DNA from: Byssothecium circinans
Lineage: Eukaryota > Ascomycota > Dothideomycetes > Pleosporales > Massarinaceae
Assembly: GCA_010015675.1 (NCBI GenBank)
Contig: ML977032.1
Coordinates: 217,582-257,479, forward strand
Length of the DNA: 39,898 bases
Direction: 5' to 3'
Part shown: positions 1 to 12,505 of the stretch, in pieces
Layout: each line of letters begins with the position of its first letter
Numbering within the stretch: the first letter of the stretch is position 1
Notes under the pieces: generated by a model
The model's input: the letters and a program-made list of their open reading frames with translations, nothing else
Database searches by the model: none
Told to the model about the DNA's origin: nothing
Program-made: the position numbers and the translations under genes

Positions 1-2
1 AG

Positions 3-212
3 GCCCTTAGGCCTCAACAGCCACGAAAGAGGGTTCGCATAGACCCAAATCAACGCTTTGCAGATATAGATACAATCATGATTGCAGTGCAGGCATCTGC
101 GCTTCTACAGGAAGAAAACGATAACAATTCTAAAGAAAAGGAAGCAGAAAAAGCTGCAGCTGAAATAGCAGCAAAAACTCTGCAATCTATGTGTACAGAG
201 TGGCAATTGTAA
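3..212 (+). mobile_element. C-terminal fragment of a pogo/Fot1-like DDE transposase
   Basis: An open frame enters from the left edge and runs 69 codons to a TAA at 210-212. It encodes a basic patch (PRKRVRIDPNQRF), then a Glu/Lys/Ala-rich helical tail ending in TEWQL. This layout resembles the C-terminal tail after the DDE domain of fungal pogo/Fot1-type (Tc1-mariner superfamily) transposases. The catalytic domain is outside the window, so the family call rests on the tail alone. No stop interrupts the visible part, so there is no sign of RIP decay here. I could not define the element's 3' terminal inverted repeat in the GC-rich sequence that follows. Confidence 0.5.
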
Positions 213-1522
213 CTAGGCTGGCGCAATTATTGCGTTGATTTCTGAGGGGTGGCCGATTTGGCGATGTGGCCGGAAACCCCTGGCGGCCGGAATCTATATA
301 GGCTAGCTTATCATCACACCTGGCCGGGAACTGGCGCGAATGCGACGGTCCAAACGGTGCAGTCCTAGCCTAGGATCGTAACTGTGGACAGTTTCTACAT
401 AACGTAGGAACGCTCTATTGTGGACCAAAGCCTTCTCATTCTTGCCCTTCTTCACATAGAACACCCTACCTTTAGCCAGACGGTCAAGGTGTTGGCCTAC
501 CAGATGACGTCATCGTTATCGACATCGTCGTTCGATCTCGGCGGTCGGAGAATATCCGTTGTCCCTAGGAGGGTGTTCCCAAGGGGAGAGTTTTATACCC
601 GGACTAGTCGTCTCCAATATTTGTTGTACGACTGAAGGAGCGTCGTATTAGACGATGCCTACATCTAGTTAAGGGCAGCAGGTTTCTCCGAGAGCAGGTG
701 TGCCTGATAATCTACCCCTAGATGAACGCATTGCCTATTTACTACGTGAGGGAGACCGATCAGCGTTGGTTCTTCCTCGCACTGAATAGATCGTCTCTTT
801 ACCTGCGCCAGTACCTCTCCACGACGGCCAGGCCCTCGAGCGTGCTTATATTTTGGGGGGAAGGTATCCAAGGTTTCTGGAGTGTTCCAAGTGCGCATGG
901 GTTTCCTCGCAGAGGTCAGAGCTGGCCCAGAGCTGGTGGAGCGCGCCTGCCCATCACGAAGGCACGGAGCTGTGGTTAGCGGTACACACTGTAGGCGATA
1001 GTCGCAGTAGTTGCTGCAGTAGTCGCTGTAGGACGGGAGCAAGCGGGTGAGGAGGCCGCTTCCACATAGCCGGTCGCGCCCTTTATGCCAGCGGGCCGTG
1101 AATGCAGAGATCGCCATCTTCGGTTCTCGCGAGAGACTCACAAACGGTGCAACGGACCGCTGTTTTGGGGGGTCGATTCACAGGTGGCCACATTCTAGTT
1201 GTAATTTAGTAGAGTTAAAATAACGTCAGTAGTACAGTAACATCGTGAGAGTCATTCTTACACCACGAACTGACCAAGAACTCTTACAATCCTTCCAACT
1301 CACAGTATCAAACACCACAGTCTCGTTGCATTCACCCTATCGCATAAGAATATGACAACGCCGTTGGCTAAAGCGCAGTGACGCACCCGCCAAGAACAGC
1401 CGACTGGCAAGTCACAACCGCTTGAGTTCCGAATTCACCAGCGACCCACCGCCCACCACCAAAACCCTCGCCTCTGCACTCGCTCTCGAGGATGTGTACG
1501 GTGGCTGATCCGCGACATAAGT
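213..1522. other. Intergenic region between transposase tail and LDB17-like gene
   Basis: No credible gene is seen. Open frames here (for example 158 codons on the - strand at 665-1141) have no recognisable domain and overlap one another. Small structures are present: a palindrome CGCAATTATTGCG at about 225-237, a palindrome TCCTAGCCTAGGA at about 364-376, and an 11-bp direct repeat CAAACGGTGCA at 351-361 and 1141-1151. The left part probably contains the 3' end of the transposon. The right part holds the promoter of the downstream gene. Confidence 0.5.
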
Positions 1523-3217
1523 ATGGCCTTTGAGGTATCGTATAGCCTCGAGAATGAGACACAATTTTGGGATGGTGAGTGAAAGAGAGGCCCCACCACC
1601 GCGATAATGTTCAACGGTCGCGTCAACAGATCGCAAGCCTTACCACTACCGTTATGCGCCAGTGCAGACCAAGGCCTGGAATAGACCCTGAGGATGCGTG
1701 CTGATTCGTAGGGTGGATTTAGAACTCGACGATATCGTCTCGACGCGCTGCCAGGAGCACGAGATCATAGATAATGCGCTCCGCTCATACCTCAATGTCA
1801 CGACGAGCTACAAATGTATGCGCCCTGTGGATGTGATAGGTAGAGAAGACTGGGTATTGATTGCGCATAGCCGAGTACTTGCAGACGGACTACAACATAG
1901 CGAAATGCATCTACAGACTCTTGCAGGGGGAGCTCTTCAATGCGCATAAGGACTATGTGCGACGGCAGATATTATATTGTCTGCTCCAGGTGCGCCCTCC
2001 TCCCACCAGGTCACAGAGAAAGGAGCGAGCATGGACTGAACGTTTGACAGGATGACGACAATCCCACGCTACACATGGTCGCCGCATTCCTCCTCTTCGA
2101 CGGCCGGAATAATGGAAATGACACCACGTTCGAGATGATGTATGACGAGGGCATCTTCCCGCGCTTGGTGGATCTGATACAGAGTCCGAGCGTGCAGGAG
2201 GACACACGGCTGCATCAGATGCTGCTGGAGCTCATGTATGAATCGTCGCGCATACAGAGGCTCAAGTGGGAAGACTTCAGTACGTGGGTTCATGCTACAC
2301 GGTTATGTTGAAGACATATAAAAGGATATACTAACGCAAATAGTGGCCATCGACGACTCTTTCATTCTTTACCTTTTAGAAATCATAGAAGGCGTCTCAG
2401 GCGACGTCGACGACCAATATCACTACCCTGTAATCCGCGTTCTGGTACGCCCACCCACTCCTCCCTCCTTCCGCACGCTAACACCCCCCAGCTGGTTCTG
2501 AACGAGCAATACCTAGTAGCCTCGACCACCAAGCACCAAGACGGCCGCTCCAACATGACCAACCGCGTAATAAAAGCCATATCCAGCCACGGCATCACGT
2601 ACAAGACCTTCGGCTGCAACTTAATCCTTCTCCTGAACCGCGAATCCGAGACCTCTCTCCAGCTCCTAATCCTCAAGGTGCTCTACCTGATCTTCGGCAA
2701 TCCGCAGACGGCAGAGTACTTTTACACAAACGATTTGCACGTCCTTGTCGACGTGGTGCTGAGGAACTTGATCGATCTGCCCTCGGATTCTCCCGCGGCG
2801 AACGCGCTGCGACATACGTATCTGAGGGTATTGTACCCTATTCTGACGCATAGCCAGATTAGCAAGCCGCCGCATTATAAAAAGGATGATATACTGAGAC
2901 TTCTGCATTTGCTTACTACGAGTGGGAATCACTTTGCGCCTGTCGACGATACCACGATACGGCTCGTCAAGCGCTGTACCTCTGTGCCTTGGTTACAGAC
3001 GGCGGACAGCGAGGCGAATGGCAATGGCAATGGGAGTGAGACGCAGTCGCCGGTTGAGAATAATGCGGCGGGGAACGGGCAGAAAGAGGTCGCGAGACGG
3101 ATGTTGGGCATGAGTGTGGGGAACGGAGGGGAGAGCGTGATGAGTGTGCTCGAGGTTGCGTCGCATACGGAGAAGCCGGGGGTGCAGACTCCGAGTCGGG
3201 GGAAGGAGGTTGTGTAA
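1523..3217 (+). CDS. LDB17: LDB17/SPIN90-like leucine-rich domain protein (actin patch regulator)
   Basis: Six exons: 1523-1574, 1723-1815, 1871-1989, 2051-2279, 2344-2444 and 2492-3217, giving 439 aa. The frame closes exactly through all five introns, and intron 4 has a perfect TACTAAC branch point. The start was chosen because the short first exon ends in TQFWD and joins ELDDIVST, matching how this family begins. Diagnostic blocks follow in order: [95 protein letters not shown] and PHYKKDD. Together they mark the SPIN90/Ldb17 leucine-rich domain (PF09431 family). In yeasts Ldb17 acts at cortical actin patches in endocytosis, and SPIN90/Dip1 proteins activate Arp2/3. The C-terminal ~80 residues are low in complexity and rich in Gly, Asn and Ser. 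The 148-bp first intron is the least certain junction. Confidence 0.88.
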
Positions 3218-6200
3218 ACCTTCTCCTTCCCTTCTTTTCTTTGGTGTTTTTTCTGGCTGCATAGTTGCATGGCTCGGCGTTCACGGGATGGGTTGAAGCG
3301 TTTCTGCATGACTTTTTCACCTGGGGTAATGTCTGGTTTTGCTTTATTTTTCTGTTTTTGTCTATCTTTTCTCCCGGGTCTTTTGGTAATTGATCACCAA
3401 GCGCAAATACGTGGTTTTTACCGCATCAAGAAATCCTTTTCAATTACTCGATTCGTCCTTGCTCTCGTTCACAACAAGGAAAGAAACCTGGGGAGTGGAA
3501 GCTGGGAGCTGGGGGCTGGGGACTTGCTCGGTGGGATATAGATTCGACGGATCATTGCGTGGCAAGACTGATTTACCATGCCTACGGAGCATGAAGAGAA
3601 GATAGCAGCAGGGACGCACAACGGATCTATCTCAGCGAAGGAAATACCATGGGTAGTACCAGCTCTCAACAGCCAGCCAGCCACCCGCACCGATCGATCG
3701 ATCTGACAGACAAAGAGAAGAAAGAAAAAAGGTACCCCAATTGCTCGCTACCCTACACACACATATTGCCAAGGAGGATGACCCTATATACTCCGCAAAA
3801 TCCCGACGTGGGTGTAACCCATGGCCCCCCATTATTTATTTCGATACAAGATATGGCTTAGATAGCCAAGCGGTGCACGACGAGTGTATGTATGCCCAGA
3901 GTCTTGGGTAATGGATGGGTACCATGGTACTGTACTGTACGGTACTGTATAAGGCTTGAATAATAATAATGGAGTGTACGTCGTTGCACCCAACACCACC
4001 CCGCCAGCTCACCAGCACCAGCACCAGAACCAGCACCGGAACCACATGCACGTCTTTATAAACAGAGTTAAGCCGTGTATTTTGTAATTTGGGGCTGTGG
4101 GAATGCATGTACTACCGCCTAGACACAGTGTTTCTCCCATCACCACCATCACCATCATCATCGTCATCAGCATTGTTCTCAATTAGGAAGGTAGCAAGGT
4201 AGGAAGGTTGCAACTACCTCCTCACCAAAACTACAGAGCATAGGTGGGTAGCACGAGAATACGTGTTCGAGGACTCCAAGGCAGAGACATAGACAAGGAG
4301 TGGGCCCCCTCGAGGACGCTGAACTAGAGTGCGTACTGTATGTGAGGATCTGTTGTCGCTCCCTCCTAGGCTTGGCATTTCCCGCCGTGGGGATACAGGG
4401 CTTGGAGCGGGACACACGGGTCTTGGGTGGTGTAAGAACGGCGTGTGTAGGACTTCTGGGTTGTCCCGGCTTGTGGGTTTGCTTGGTGTGAGATGTGAGT
4501 AGTGAGCAGTGAGTAGGGATGTGGGAGTGGGGGGTTTTGCGGGGATTTCGTGGATTTGTGTCGGGTTTTAGTCGCCGGGCTGATGGGACGGTTTACCGTG
4601 ATGGGGAGATGGGTAGGGAATGAGGTTGAGATGGACTTGTCTCGGCTGGAGTGATTAGAAGCTTCCTTGGGTTTTGGGCTTTGTGGAATCCCGGGGGGTC
4701 GGTCAGTTGATTTGGTCTCTTGATGCAGGATCATACGTATGGGTATCGGTTTGGTACGTAAAGTTGATTTGCTCACTTCCGAGGCTTCTATGATGAGGTA
4801 TAAAGTATGAATACCATGGTAGATGTATTTTTTCGTACTTGGCGGTTTACAGTTCCATCAAGGTAGTTTTTTCCCTAGAATTTGTGAGCTCAAGTGGAGG
4901 TGAAGGTAAAGCCGACGTTGATGCTGATGCTGGAGAGATATACCTAACGAAAAACGACCTTACATTTCGGGCTAAACGATGAAACTGCAAGTAATGCGGT
5001 GCAGTGCAGGCAACATGGAGCCCACCCAAACCCGAACGCGAAAACTTTCCCCATCCACAAACCAGGCACCCGCCACTCCCAACACACACACCTCCGGTAT
5101 AATCAGTCCACTTTCCCAGCAACCGTGACTTTGTGGGGTTGGCTCAGGGCCACTTTACCCAACTTTTGTTTTGCTCCTCTTCACACATCACTCTTTACAC
5201 ATTTCTTACTAATATCTCAAGTCCCAGATCCTAAAAGCCCCGGGCATTCTTCCTAGCTAGAACCCTAGCCTAAGCGCTAGAACCGGAACCAGAAACTAGA
5301 AGCACACATGCCGGAGAGAGAACTGAACTGAACTGCCGAAGCCATGAATATAAGCCTCTTGCATTCGGCCATAGCCAAGTGCTGCATCTATCCCATCTCA
5401 AACACGAAACACAGTTTCCACCTCATCTGCTACGGCCATGCATATCATAGCACAAGCACGTTCCCAACCCCAACCCCAGAACCATAACATGCTTTCCCAA
5501 CTACCATACCTGCTTACGTACGTAAGTAACCATTTGCGATCGGTGATCACCTTACACATGCACATGCGAAAACGTCCAAGAAATGATCATGATAATGATT
5601 ACTCCCAAGGTTATATCGCATATTATAAATTGATTATCTGACGAGGCTGAGGCCGAGGCTGAGATCCCGACTCCCGCCCCATCCGTATATAGCATATCGT
5701 ACATACGGTACTATCGCCAGGGTCCAGTCCAGCGTTTCAAAAACGTTGGGCACGGTATACCCTACATGGTGGGGGTAGGGTGGGGTGAATAAGGTAGAGT
5801 GTCGCGTAGGCCTCGAGGTATCCACGTGCTGGTATAAGTAGGCACCTAGATCATGAACGTGTTATCCGATCAATCTCGGTACTTTTCTTTGTTGACTGTC
5901 ACGTTGGGTATTTGGTTCCAAGGTGCGAACGTCATACGAAGATGAGATGAACGGGGGAGGGGAAGGGGCGTGTACGCCATCGGGGCATGCGCATATGCTA
6001 CCGCATACACATGCATGCAGCAACAACTAAGATCGCAAGGTTCACGCTCTACATACCTACCTTACCTCTCCAATCTTAGAGGTTGAACCTTGAACCTTGA
6101 CCCTTGGACTCAGGGTCTGAGATCCTGGTCCGAATTTACAAGGATCCGGTCGATCTGCACCAGCGAGCCCGAGACATTTCCCATTATTCTCCACCGACGA

Positions 6201-6821
6201 CGACACGCTATATGTGCCTGTGCTATAGCCTCAGCATCAGCACCTTCCAAAACACGGACACAGATGAGGGAGCACACACCTACGCTGCGCTCACTGAATA
6301 TTGTGCACTGCACACGGTAACAGATTGTACAAGCAGATTAAAGCGATACGAGAAAGGAAGAATTAGAGGTCTTTTGTGACATGTTGTTTTGATTTCATTT
6401 TCATGCCATTTTATTTCAACTCGTCTCATAATCTCTAGATGGATGCTCAACTTCAAGGCTGAGGAGCACCATGCATCTAAATAGTAGAACACACCTATAT
6501 GCCGTACGCCAAACCTGCCCTTGCTCCCCAGCGTGTCTCATCCCATCCCAGTAACAGAGATAGGATGCGCAGTAGGACCGCAAAATCCCGCTTACTCCTC
6601 AGTGACAAGTAGAAAAGAAGAGGATATAGAGGGAATTAAAAGAACGCCTAGAAAACTTCGCAAAACCCTACGGAGACAGATGGTATCATAATCCAAGCAT
6701 GCCCTTTCCATCCCTCCCCTCAACGCCTTCTATTGCCGCGCCGTTGAGCAATAACGATATAGATATCAAACATCGTCCCGATTAAGGACAAAAGCATAAA
6801 GAAAATTATATGAAGATCTAA
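3218..6821. other. Gene-poor intergenic region (3.6 kb)
   Basis: I find no coding region with family resemblance on either strand. The longest frame (136 codons, - strand, 4366-4776) is low-complexity Pro/Ser/Thr/Lys and looks fortuitous. The region holds the 3' UTR of the LDB17-like gene and, at its right end, the 3' side of the MFS gene. Simple-sequence patches include CCA/GCA triplets near 4008-4041, CAC/CAT triplets near 4137-4170, overlapping GTACT units near 3922-3950, and GAGGCTGAGGCC-like repeats near 5643-5665. No tRNA gene was recognised. Confidence 0.45.
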
Positions 6822-8565
6822 TCAGACCCTGCTATCGAGCTTCAGCGCAGCCGGTCGAGGAGGGTAAATCGTCGCATTGGCCTTCTCGTCGCTGGCGACA
6901 CGAGACACAGCCTCACTAACGCCCATAGTAGTAGCCTGAGAGAGAGGGACGGTGACAAGCTGGACGTTCATATCGCCTCGATACTTGGCATGGAAGAACG
7001 ACATTGCATGCTGGCCGTCGCGAAGAGGAAGATACCATCTAGCCAACAGCATACAGATGGCCGAGAGGAGCAGGTTCGTTCCCGACCACATCTGCACAGT
7101 GATGTAAGTTCTGTACTCTGAGACGAGATGACCGGCGATGATGGGTCCCGTGAGTGAAGGGATGGCGGCCACGGTATACATCATACCGGTCCACAGGCCT
7201 AGCTTCTGCTTGGCGATGTGTGCATTGTCTTTGGAGACGTATGTGCATTCCAAGATGTTGGAGATGGAAGCGGGGGGGAGACCGATGACGGCGCCAGAGA
7301 AGACGCCGAAGAAGACGCAGAAGGCGACGGCCTCTGAAAGTGTGTTGGACAGCGTCCACAGGGTGTATATGAGGATTGAGCACACGATCGTTGTCATGTA
7401 ATGCATGTTCAGCGCACCGAGCTTGTCGCCGAAGGCAGAAAGGAAAAGTCGTCCGACGGTTGAAGCGCCGTTCATGATGGTGAGGAGCCAGAACGTTTCG
7501 ATTGGCTTGTCGCTAGTATTGGCAACTCTGATTGGAATCTTTGTTCCGCCACGCGTGCCGAAGCCAGAAACGGCTGCCCACTGGAGTATTGTTAGCCCAG
7601 ATGTCGCAACACCCTATGATGTACTGTACATACCTCTTCAAGGTTGAAGAAGACAGGATAGAAGCCGAAGAAGAGGAAGGCGATGGCGGCCGTGAACCAG
7701 CAAAAGGCTTTGTTGCGGAATGCATCGGGATCAATCCAGATATGGACAGCACGATAGCTCTTGGGACGGGGATGATGGTGACTCGGGTTCGGGGTCGCGA
7801 AGATCCAGGAGTAGATGGCGGTAAGGGTGACGAGACCGGACACAGCGCGAACAGCATTATTAAACCCAAGAGAATCGATCAGGTACCTGAGCATGGTAGG
7901 ATATACCACTCCAGCGATGCTAGCACCACAAGCCACGACACCGACTGCAAGTGCTCTATTTCTAGGGAACCACGTTGCGGCGACTAGACGCGTTAGCAAG
8001 TCGTCTTTCTCGTACATCGATTCTGCTTACTTTGAGAGCTTGCTACGAAGAAGCAAGACATGCCTAGTCCGACGACCAGTCCCTGCGTAGCCCAGATGTG
8101 GCTGAAAACGCCAGTAGCATCCTCGCGGTTAGGGTGCGCAACACTAAGCATAAACATGCCGAAAGGCACCAAAAAGGCCCCGGTTCCGAGCACATAACGA
8201 TAGTGGCCGGCATCTAGCAGTCGTCCCATGGGAGCAGAGAGAAGCAGGACGAGGAACGACTGTGTTGAGCCAATAAGGTTCAGCTCCAGCTGGTCGACGG
8301 CCATGAGCGAGTGTCCGACGTAATAGGATGAGAAAGTACTATAGGCATTAACCAATCCCCAGGAGTTGAACATGAGGAAGAAGCAGCCGAGCCAGCAAGC
8401 GTAGGCCCGCCACGTCTTCGGCCATGGTGATTCGGTCTCGCCTGAAGGGCCGGCGGCGCTGGACGAGCTCTTCATCGAAGAGGACTCTGTAATGTCGTTG
8501 GAGTAAGGCAGTCCAACACTGCTGTCGTTGGGACTCTGACCTTGATAGAAGGTTTGGGGAGGCAT
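6822..8565 (-). CDS. MFS transporter, monocarboxylate (MCT/Mch)-like
   Basis: Three exons on the minus strand, 8565-8031, 7983-7634 and 7580-6822, give 547 aa. Both introns (47 and 53 bp) have canonical ends and a GCTAAC branch point. The ATG at 8565 has A at -3; the frame is open a little further upstream but offers no ATG. A Ser-rich cytosolic N-terminus of about 55 residues is followed by 12 predicted membrane helices with a central loop, as in the major facilitator superfamily. The first helix carries the WGLVNAYSTF pattern (WGxxN then F) usual in fungal MCT-like carriers, and SSQIAATWFPRNRALA is the typical loop before helix 5. Fungal relatives include Mch-type proteins such as the riboflavin carrier Mch5, and many have unknown substrates. 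The substrate cannot be told from sequence. It stands alone between gene-poor stretches. Confidence 0.9.
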
Positions 8566-11500
8566 GGTGAACGTTAAGCAGTGGCTCAAGCGGGTGGTGA
8601 CGGCTTTTGGATGGCAAGCCGAATAGTTGGGGAAGCGGCGACTGAGAAGTGACGAATTGTTAGGAGAGAAACAGGGTGCTCAACACAAACCGATGAAGCG
8701 TGTTGGAGGGGAGGCGCTCAAATGGTGGCGCTGACTGGTCTTGAATGTCACCGAATTGTGGACGTTTTCGAAGTTTAAGTACTCAGGCAATGTACTCAAA
8801 TACCACCAACCTATATACCACCGAGATTGGTACATGTCACTTCTGCGGACCCACCACCAGCAGGCGCATTGCCTTGCCCCCGTGGAGGCTTGAGTGGGTA
8901 ATGGTCCGCCATGACGTGCTAGTCAAACCCGTCACAAATGGTGAATGAGATATGAAGGCCGCACAAGCAACGCAAGGAAACACGCCCAAGAAATAGCCAA
9001 GACCAGAGGCTCCACAGCCAATGCGGACTCCTTCACTCCGCTGGTCTAAGGGTTTGCGTTGGACGATACCCTACTCGGTGTCACTGTTTCCCAAAGCTGG
9101 TGTAGCCCAAATGAGCTAATTGGGGCATGGAGCGTTTGCAGAGTAGACTTTATCAATAAACTGCTCGCAGGGCCGCGGGAGCGGTGAGCCTCATGGCGGG
9201 TAAACACTGGGCTGTGTAGCTCAGGGCGACAATGACTTCATCATTAGTTTTCAACCATGGAAACGTCGAACGAAGACCCTCTTCCATCTGCATGTGGAAA
9301 TGTATTCGACAAAGACGATAACCAGGCAAGTGATGCCGGTCTCGCAGCAACTCTGGAGTGCATTGAGTTCGTTTCAACCGCGGGTTTCGTTGAAAACGCC
9401 CAACAACGCACGTGCAGGAGTGAAGCATTAGGACGGCTCAGCGGAGCGGGACGCTTTGGCGCTTTCAAGAGATCTTGGCTGTTTTGGCGGGATGCTAATT
9501 TGACACTGATTGGGGCTGCTGGATAGGGACAGCATCATTGAGGTTCCACGGCCAAGGCTGGTGGGATTGTACTTTGCTTGAATGTGCATTCCCGCCTTGG
9601 TCCTGTACCCATGCGCGCATCAGCGCGATTCTGAAATGTGTGCCACTGATAAACAGCGGGCCGTACAACCGCTGAGATTCCTGGCTTCACCAAATGTCTC
9701 TGGGCACTCTCACGAGAGAAACTGGTCGGTAGGGAGGTGTCCTTGTCAAAACCGAATACCGGTCACGCTCTCAGGGCGCATATCACCGAGAGCAATCAGT
9801 GTATGGAGGACTTTAATGCGGCAAGAAGAGTGATGGCCGTTCCGACAAGGTTGGGATGGCCATCAAAGGTAGGGAACTTGGCGCGTTGAAGACGTTCTAA
9901 GCTCGCCAAGGCGTGTATGCGTCGTGGCGTCACACTTGTTGCGGTTGCTTAGGCAGTGCTTCGTTAGCTTACGGGTCCGGGGCGGCGGCGGCTTGGGCTC
10001 ATTCTTGCTTGTTTCTTTTCTCCCGCCTAGCGGAGGCAGTTCTGCCTTCACGACCGTGGATGTAATCGCCGCTCCAAATGCGACGTGATGATGAAAGAAT
10101 CTGAGTTGGTGTAATTCTTTGTGACGAGGGTTAGAGAAAAGGTCAGGTTTCACGCCACATGGCTGATGTTTCCATTTTCCATCTCAACCACGACAGAACT
10201 GTGGAGTGAACTGTCTGGCGCCATCCTGGTAGTCATAGAGAGAGCACAGGGCAATAACGCGCAAGCAGCAGCGGAAAGACATCGGTGTATGACAAAGTAT
10301 GTGTGGCGGAGTACGTGGAATGTGGCCGTAAGATAAGTAATGGAGAGGGAAGATCGAAGGAAGCTTTGGTGTTGTGGTTCCGCCAAGCCGCCATCGCTGC
10401 CCCTTGCACAGATCCATAGATCTGACTCCAACTCCCAACCTTTAGTTCCATGAAACGATCCCGATCTCGTCCATATCCGGGCCCCCCAAGCCAGGCGTGC
10501 CACTCTGTCCAGTGCCGATCGCTCTTGGAAACGTGTCTACTCTCGGTTGACTTCCGGTCCCTTTGCGCCACCCTTTCTGTCATTTGACATTCACGGGAGT
10601 GACCGGTCAAGTAGGAAATCCTCCAACGAGGCATACAAATGGGCCTCTACTTCTAGATGCGGAGCGGGGGGGTCTCCGCTGTGGAGTCTCCAGACGTCAA
10701 TCACCCATTGTCACGGCGTTAGCTTCCCATATGCTGGTGTACGGTACCACTACACGATGTATCGGAAAGATGCCGGACCTCCACCCCTATCGTTGACATC
10801 GTGGGGAAGCACATTCGAATCGCCTTGGCCCGTCATGCTGCTCAGCATTCCTCGGCGCTTGTTCAGGGTGGCGACATTGGTGACTTCAAAGTACCTACTT
10901 CTTCCCTGCGGCTCAATCCACTGTACACCCTTGTCGAAGAGCCGATGTTTTCACGGCTGATCGCCAGCACTTCTCGCAAACCTGTACCTGCCCAAGGTGC
11001 TTGGCCCTTCAAATAGCCTAAGGGGAAATATGGCCTCGCATCGACACAATTTACCAATTTACCGGGACATTATTGGGCAGCGAGGCCAACGTGAAGCTAT
11101 CCAAACGCCCCGGTTCCGGGGCCCGGGATGATGGTAATTGTTTTGACAGTAACCCGAATTTCGAGACGGCAGATCTCGCTTCATTTCCAGCATTGCGATG
11201 CACTCACTGCCCAAGGCATTAGTGAAGACAGGTATTACATGGGAATTTATTAGAGGTAGATGAATTCATCGGTGGCAGAACTTTGCTCTACTGACTGGTA
11301 TCGCCTCACATTTTCAGTTCCAACCGAGCGTGGCTGATAGAGATACGACCCCTTCCCCCTTTTTCCCCAACAATCACACGAAATATTGCTCACAAGCTTC
11401 ATTAACACGCCACCTCGGGAGCGTATCTAGCACGTGCCTAAATGAAATTCTTGGGAGCTTTCTCACCTGCTACCCGGCAAAAGACACATGTTGCATGTGC

Positions 11501-11984
11501 ATTGTGCATGCACACGTGAAAAGTAAGTTCATCGGCTGCAAGCCTCATCACACTAATCACCAGTAAGCTTCGCCATTCGAGCTCAATAGTCCGCGCCATA
11601 ATTACAATACATCCTCTAGCGTTTTCCGTCTAGCACCCCCGGAAACTATCGCTCGAGATCACAGCCTCCACCTCCATCAATACACAAGCGCTCGCTACTA
11701 CCACAGCAGGTATAGCAAACGCCACGTATCTTCCTAGGAAACTAAAGTCCACGCCCCAGCAAAGCCAAGTTTTCTACCACCTATCTAACCAGTATACATA
11801 TGCACCGCCCCCTTCACTTCAACAACTCGCAACCCCAGCCCCAGTCCCGATGGCAGCAGGTGTCTCTTTTCCAGCATTTGAACATATATGCCCCCACCTT
11901 TACCCCAGGCATTTCCCAAACGACACATGTCATTCCACGGAAAAGCAAGCCCACCAGTCCGTATAAGCTTTCCGCCCTACTACC

Positions 11985-12205
11985 AGGCAGATGGTACTCA
12001 GACTTAGTACTGACGGATGCCATCTGTCCTGAAACATATGGCGTGACAGTCATCTAGCCATCATATTGAGAGTCGGAACGACCTGACCTAACCTGACTTG
12101 ACCTGAAAAAATGAACTTGCAGAAGCGCTACTAATATCCTACCACCTACAAGGCAGGTGGTACTTGGGCCTGACGTGACATGACGTGAATGAATGCCATC
12201 TCTTC
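11985..12205. repeat. Two diverged hairpin-like repeats
   Basis: The first copy has AGGCAGATGG (11985-11994) facing CCATCTGTCCT (about 12020-12030), with a nested GTACT/AGTAC pair inside. The second copy, about 160 bp downstream, repeats AGGCAGGTGGTACT and later GATGCCATCT, and carries a perfect 8-bp inverted pair TACCACCT/AGGTGGTA (12140-12147 and 12155-12162). The order of shared words suggests an old local duplication. The function is unknown. Confidence 0.4.
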
Positions 12206-12465
12206 TAAAGCCTATAAAATAGGGCGCGACAGATCAGCTACGCGTCTCGTCCCGGCCTTACCGTCCTCGCGCCTTCTCAGAACATATAGGTAATAAGTTT
12301 CGTTTCTCCCTCAAGCTCAATCCCTCCATGTGTATAGCATATATATATACTCTCGTAGACAACCAACGAACCAGCTAATAGCTGTTCATGACTTGTTTTG
12401 AGAAGGTAGGATCGCTCTGAGATGGTGTACCACTGTAGTAAGGTAGATCTTCCGAGTCGGGACGA

Positions 12466-12505
12466 CCTTCCCTTCCCTTCCCTTCCCTTCCCTTCCCTTC
12501 CCTTC
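12466..12505. repeat. (CCTTC)8 pentanucleotide microsatellite
   Basis: Eight perfect tandem copies of CCTTC are followed by a broken unit CCTGA. On the opposite strand the tract reads as purine-only GAAGG repeats. It lies in non-coding sequence. The Lys-Gly-Arg-Glu repeats in frames that cross it are translation artefacts. Confidence 0.95.

Noticed and set aside
4366..4776. A 136-codon minus-strand frame
   Set aside because: Low-complexity Pro/Ser/Thr/Lys composition, no domain, and no supporting context.
9205..9240. TAGCTCAGG-like sequence suggesting a tRNA D-arm
   Set aside because: No matching B-box (GGTTCRANYC) or cloverleaf could be formed downstream.
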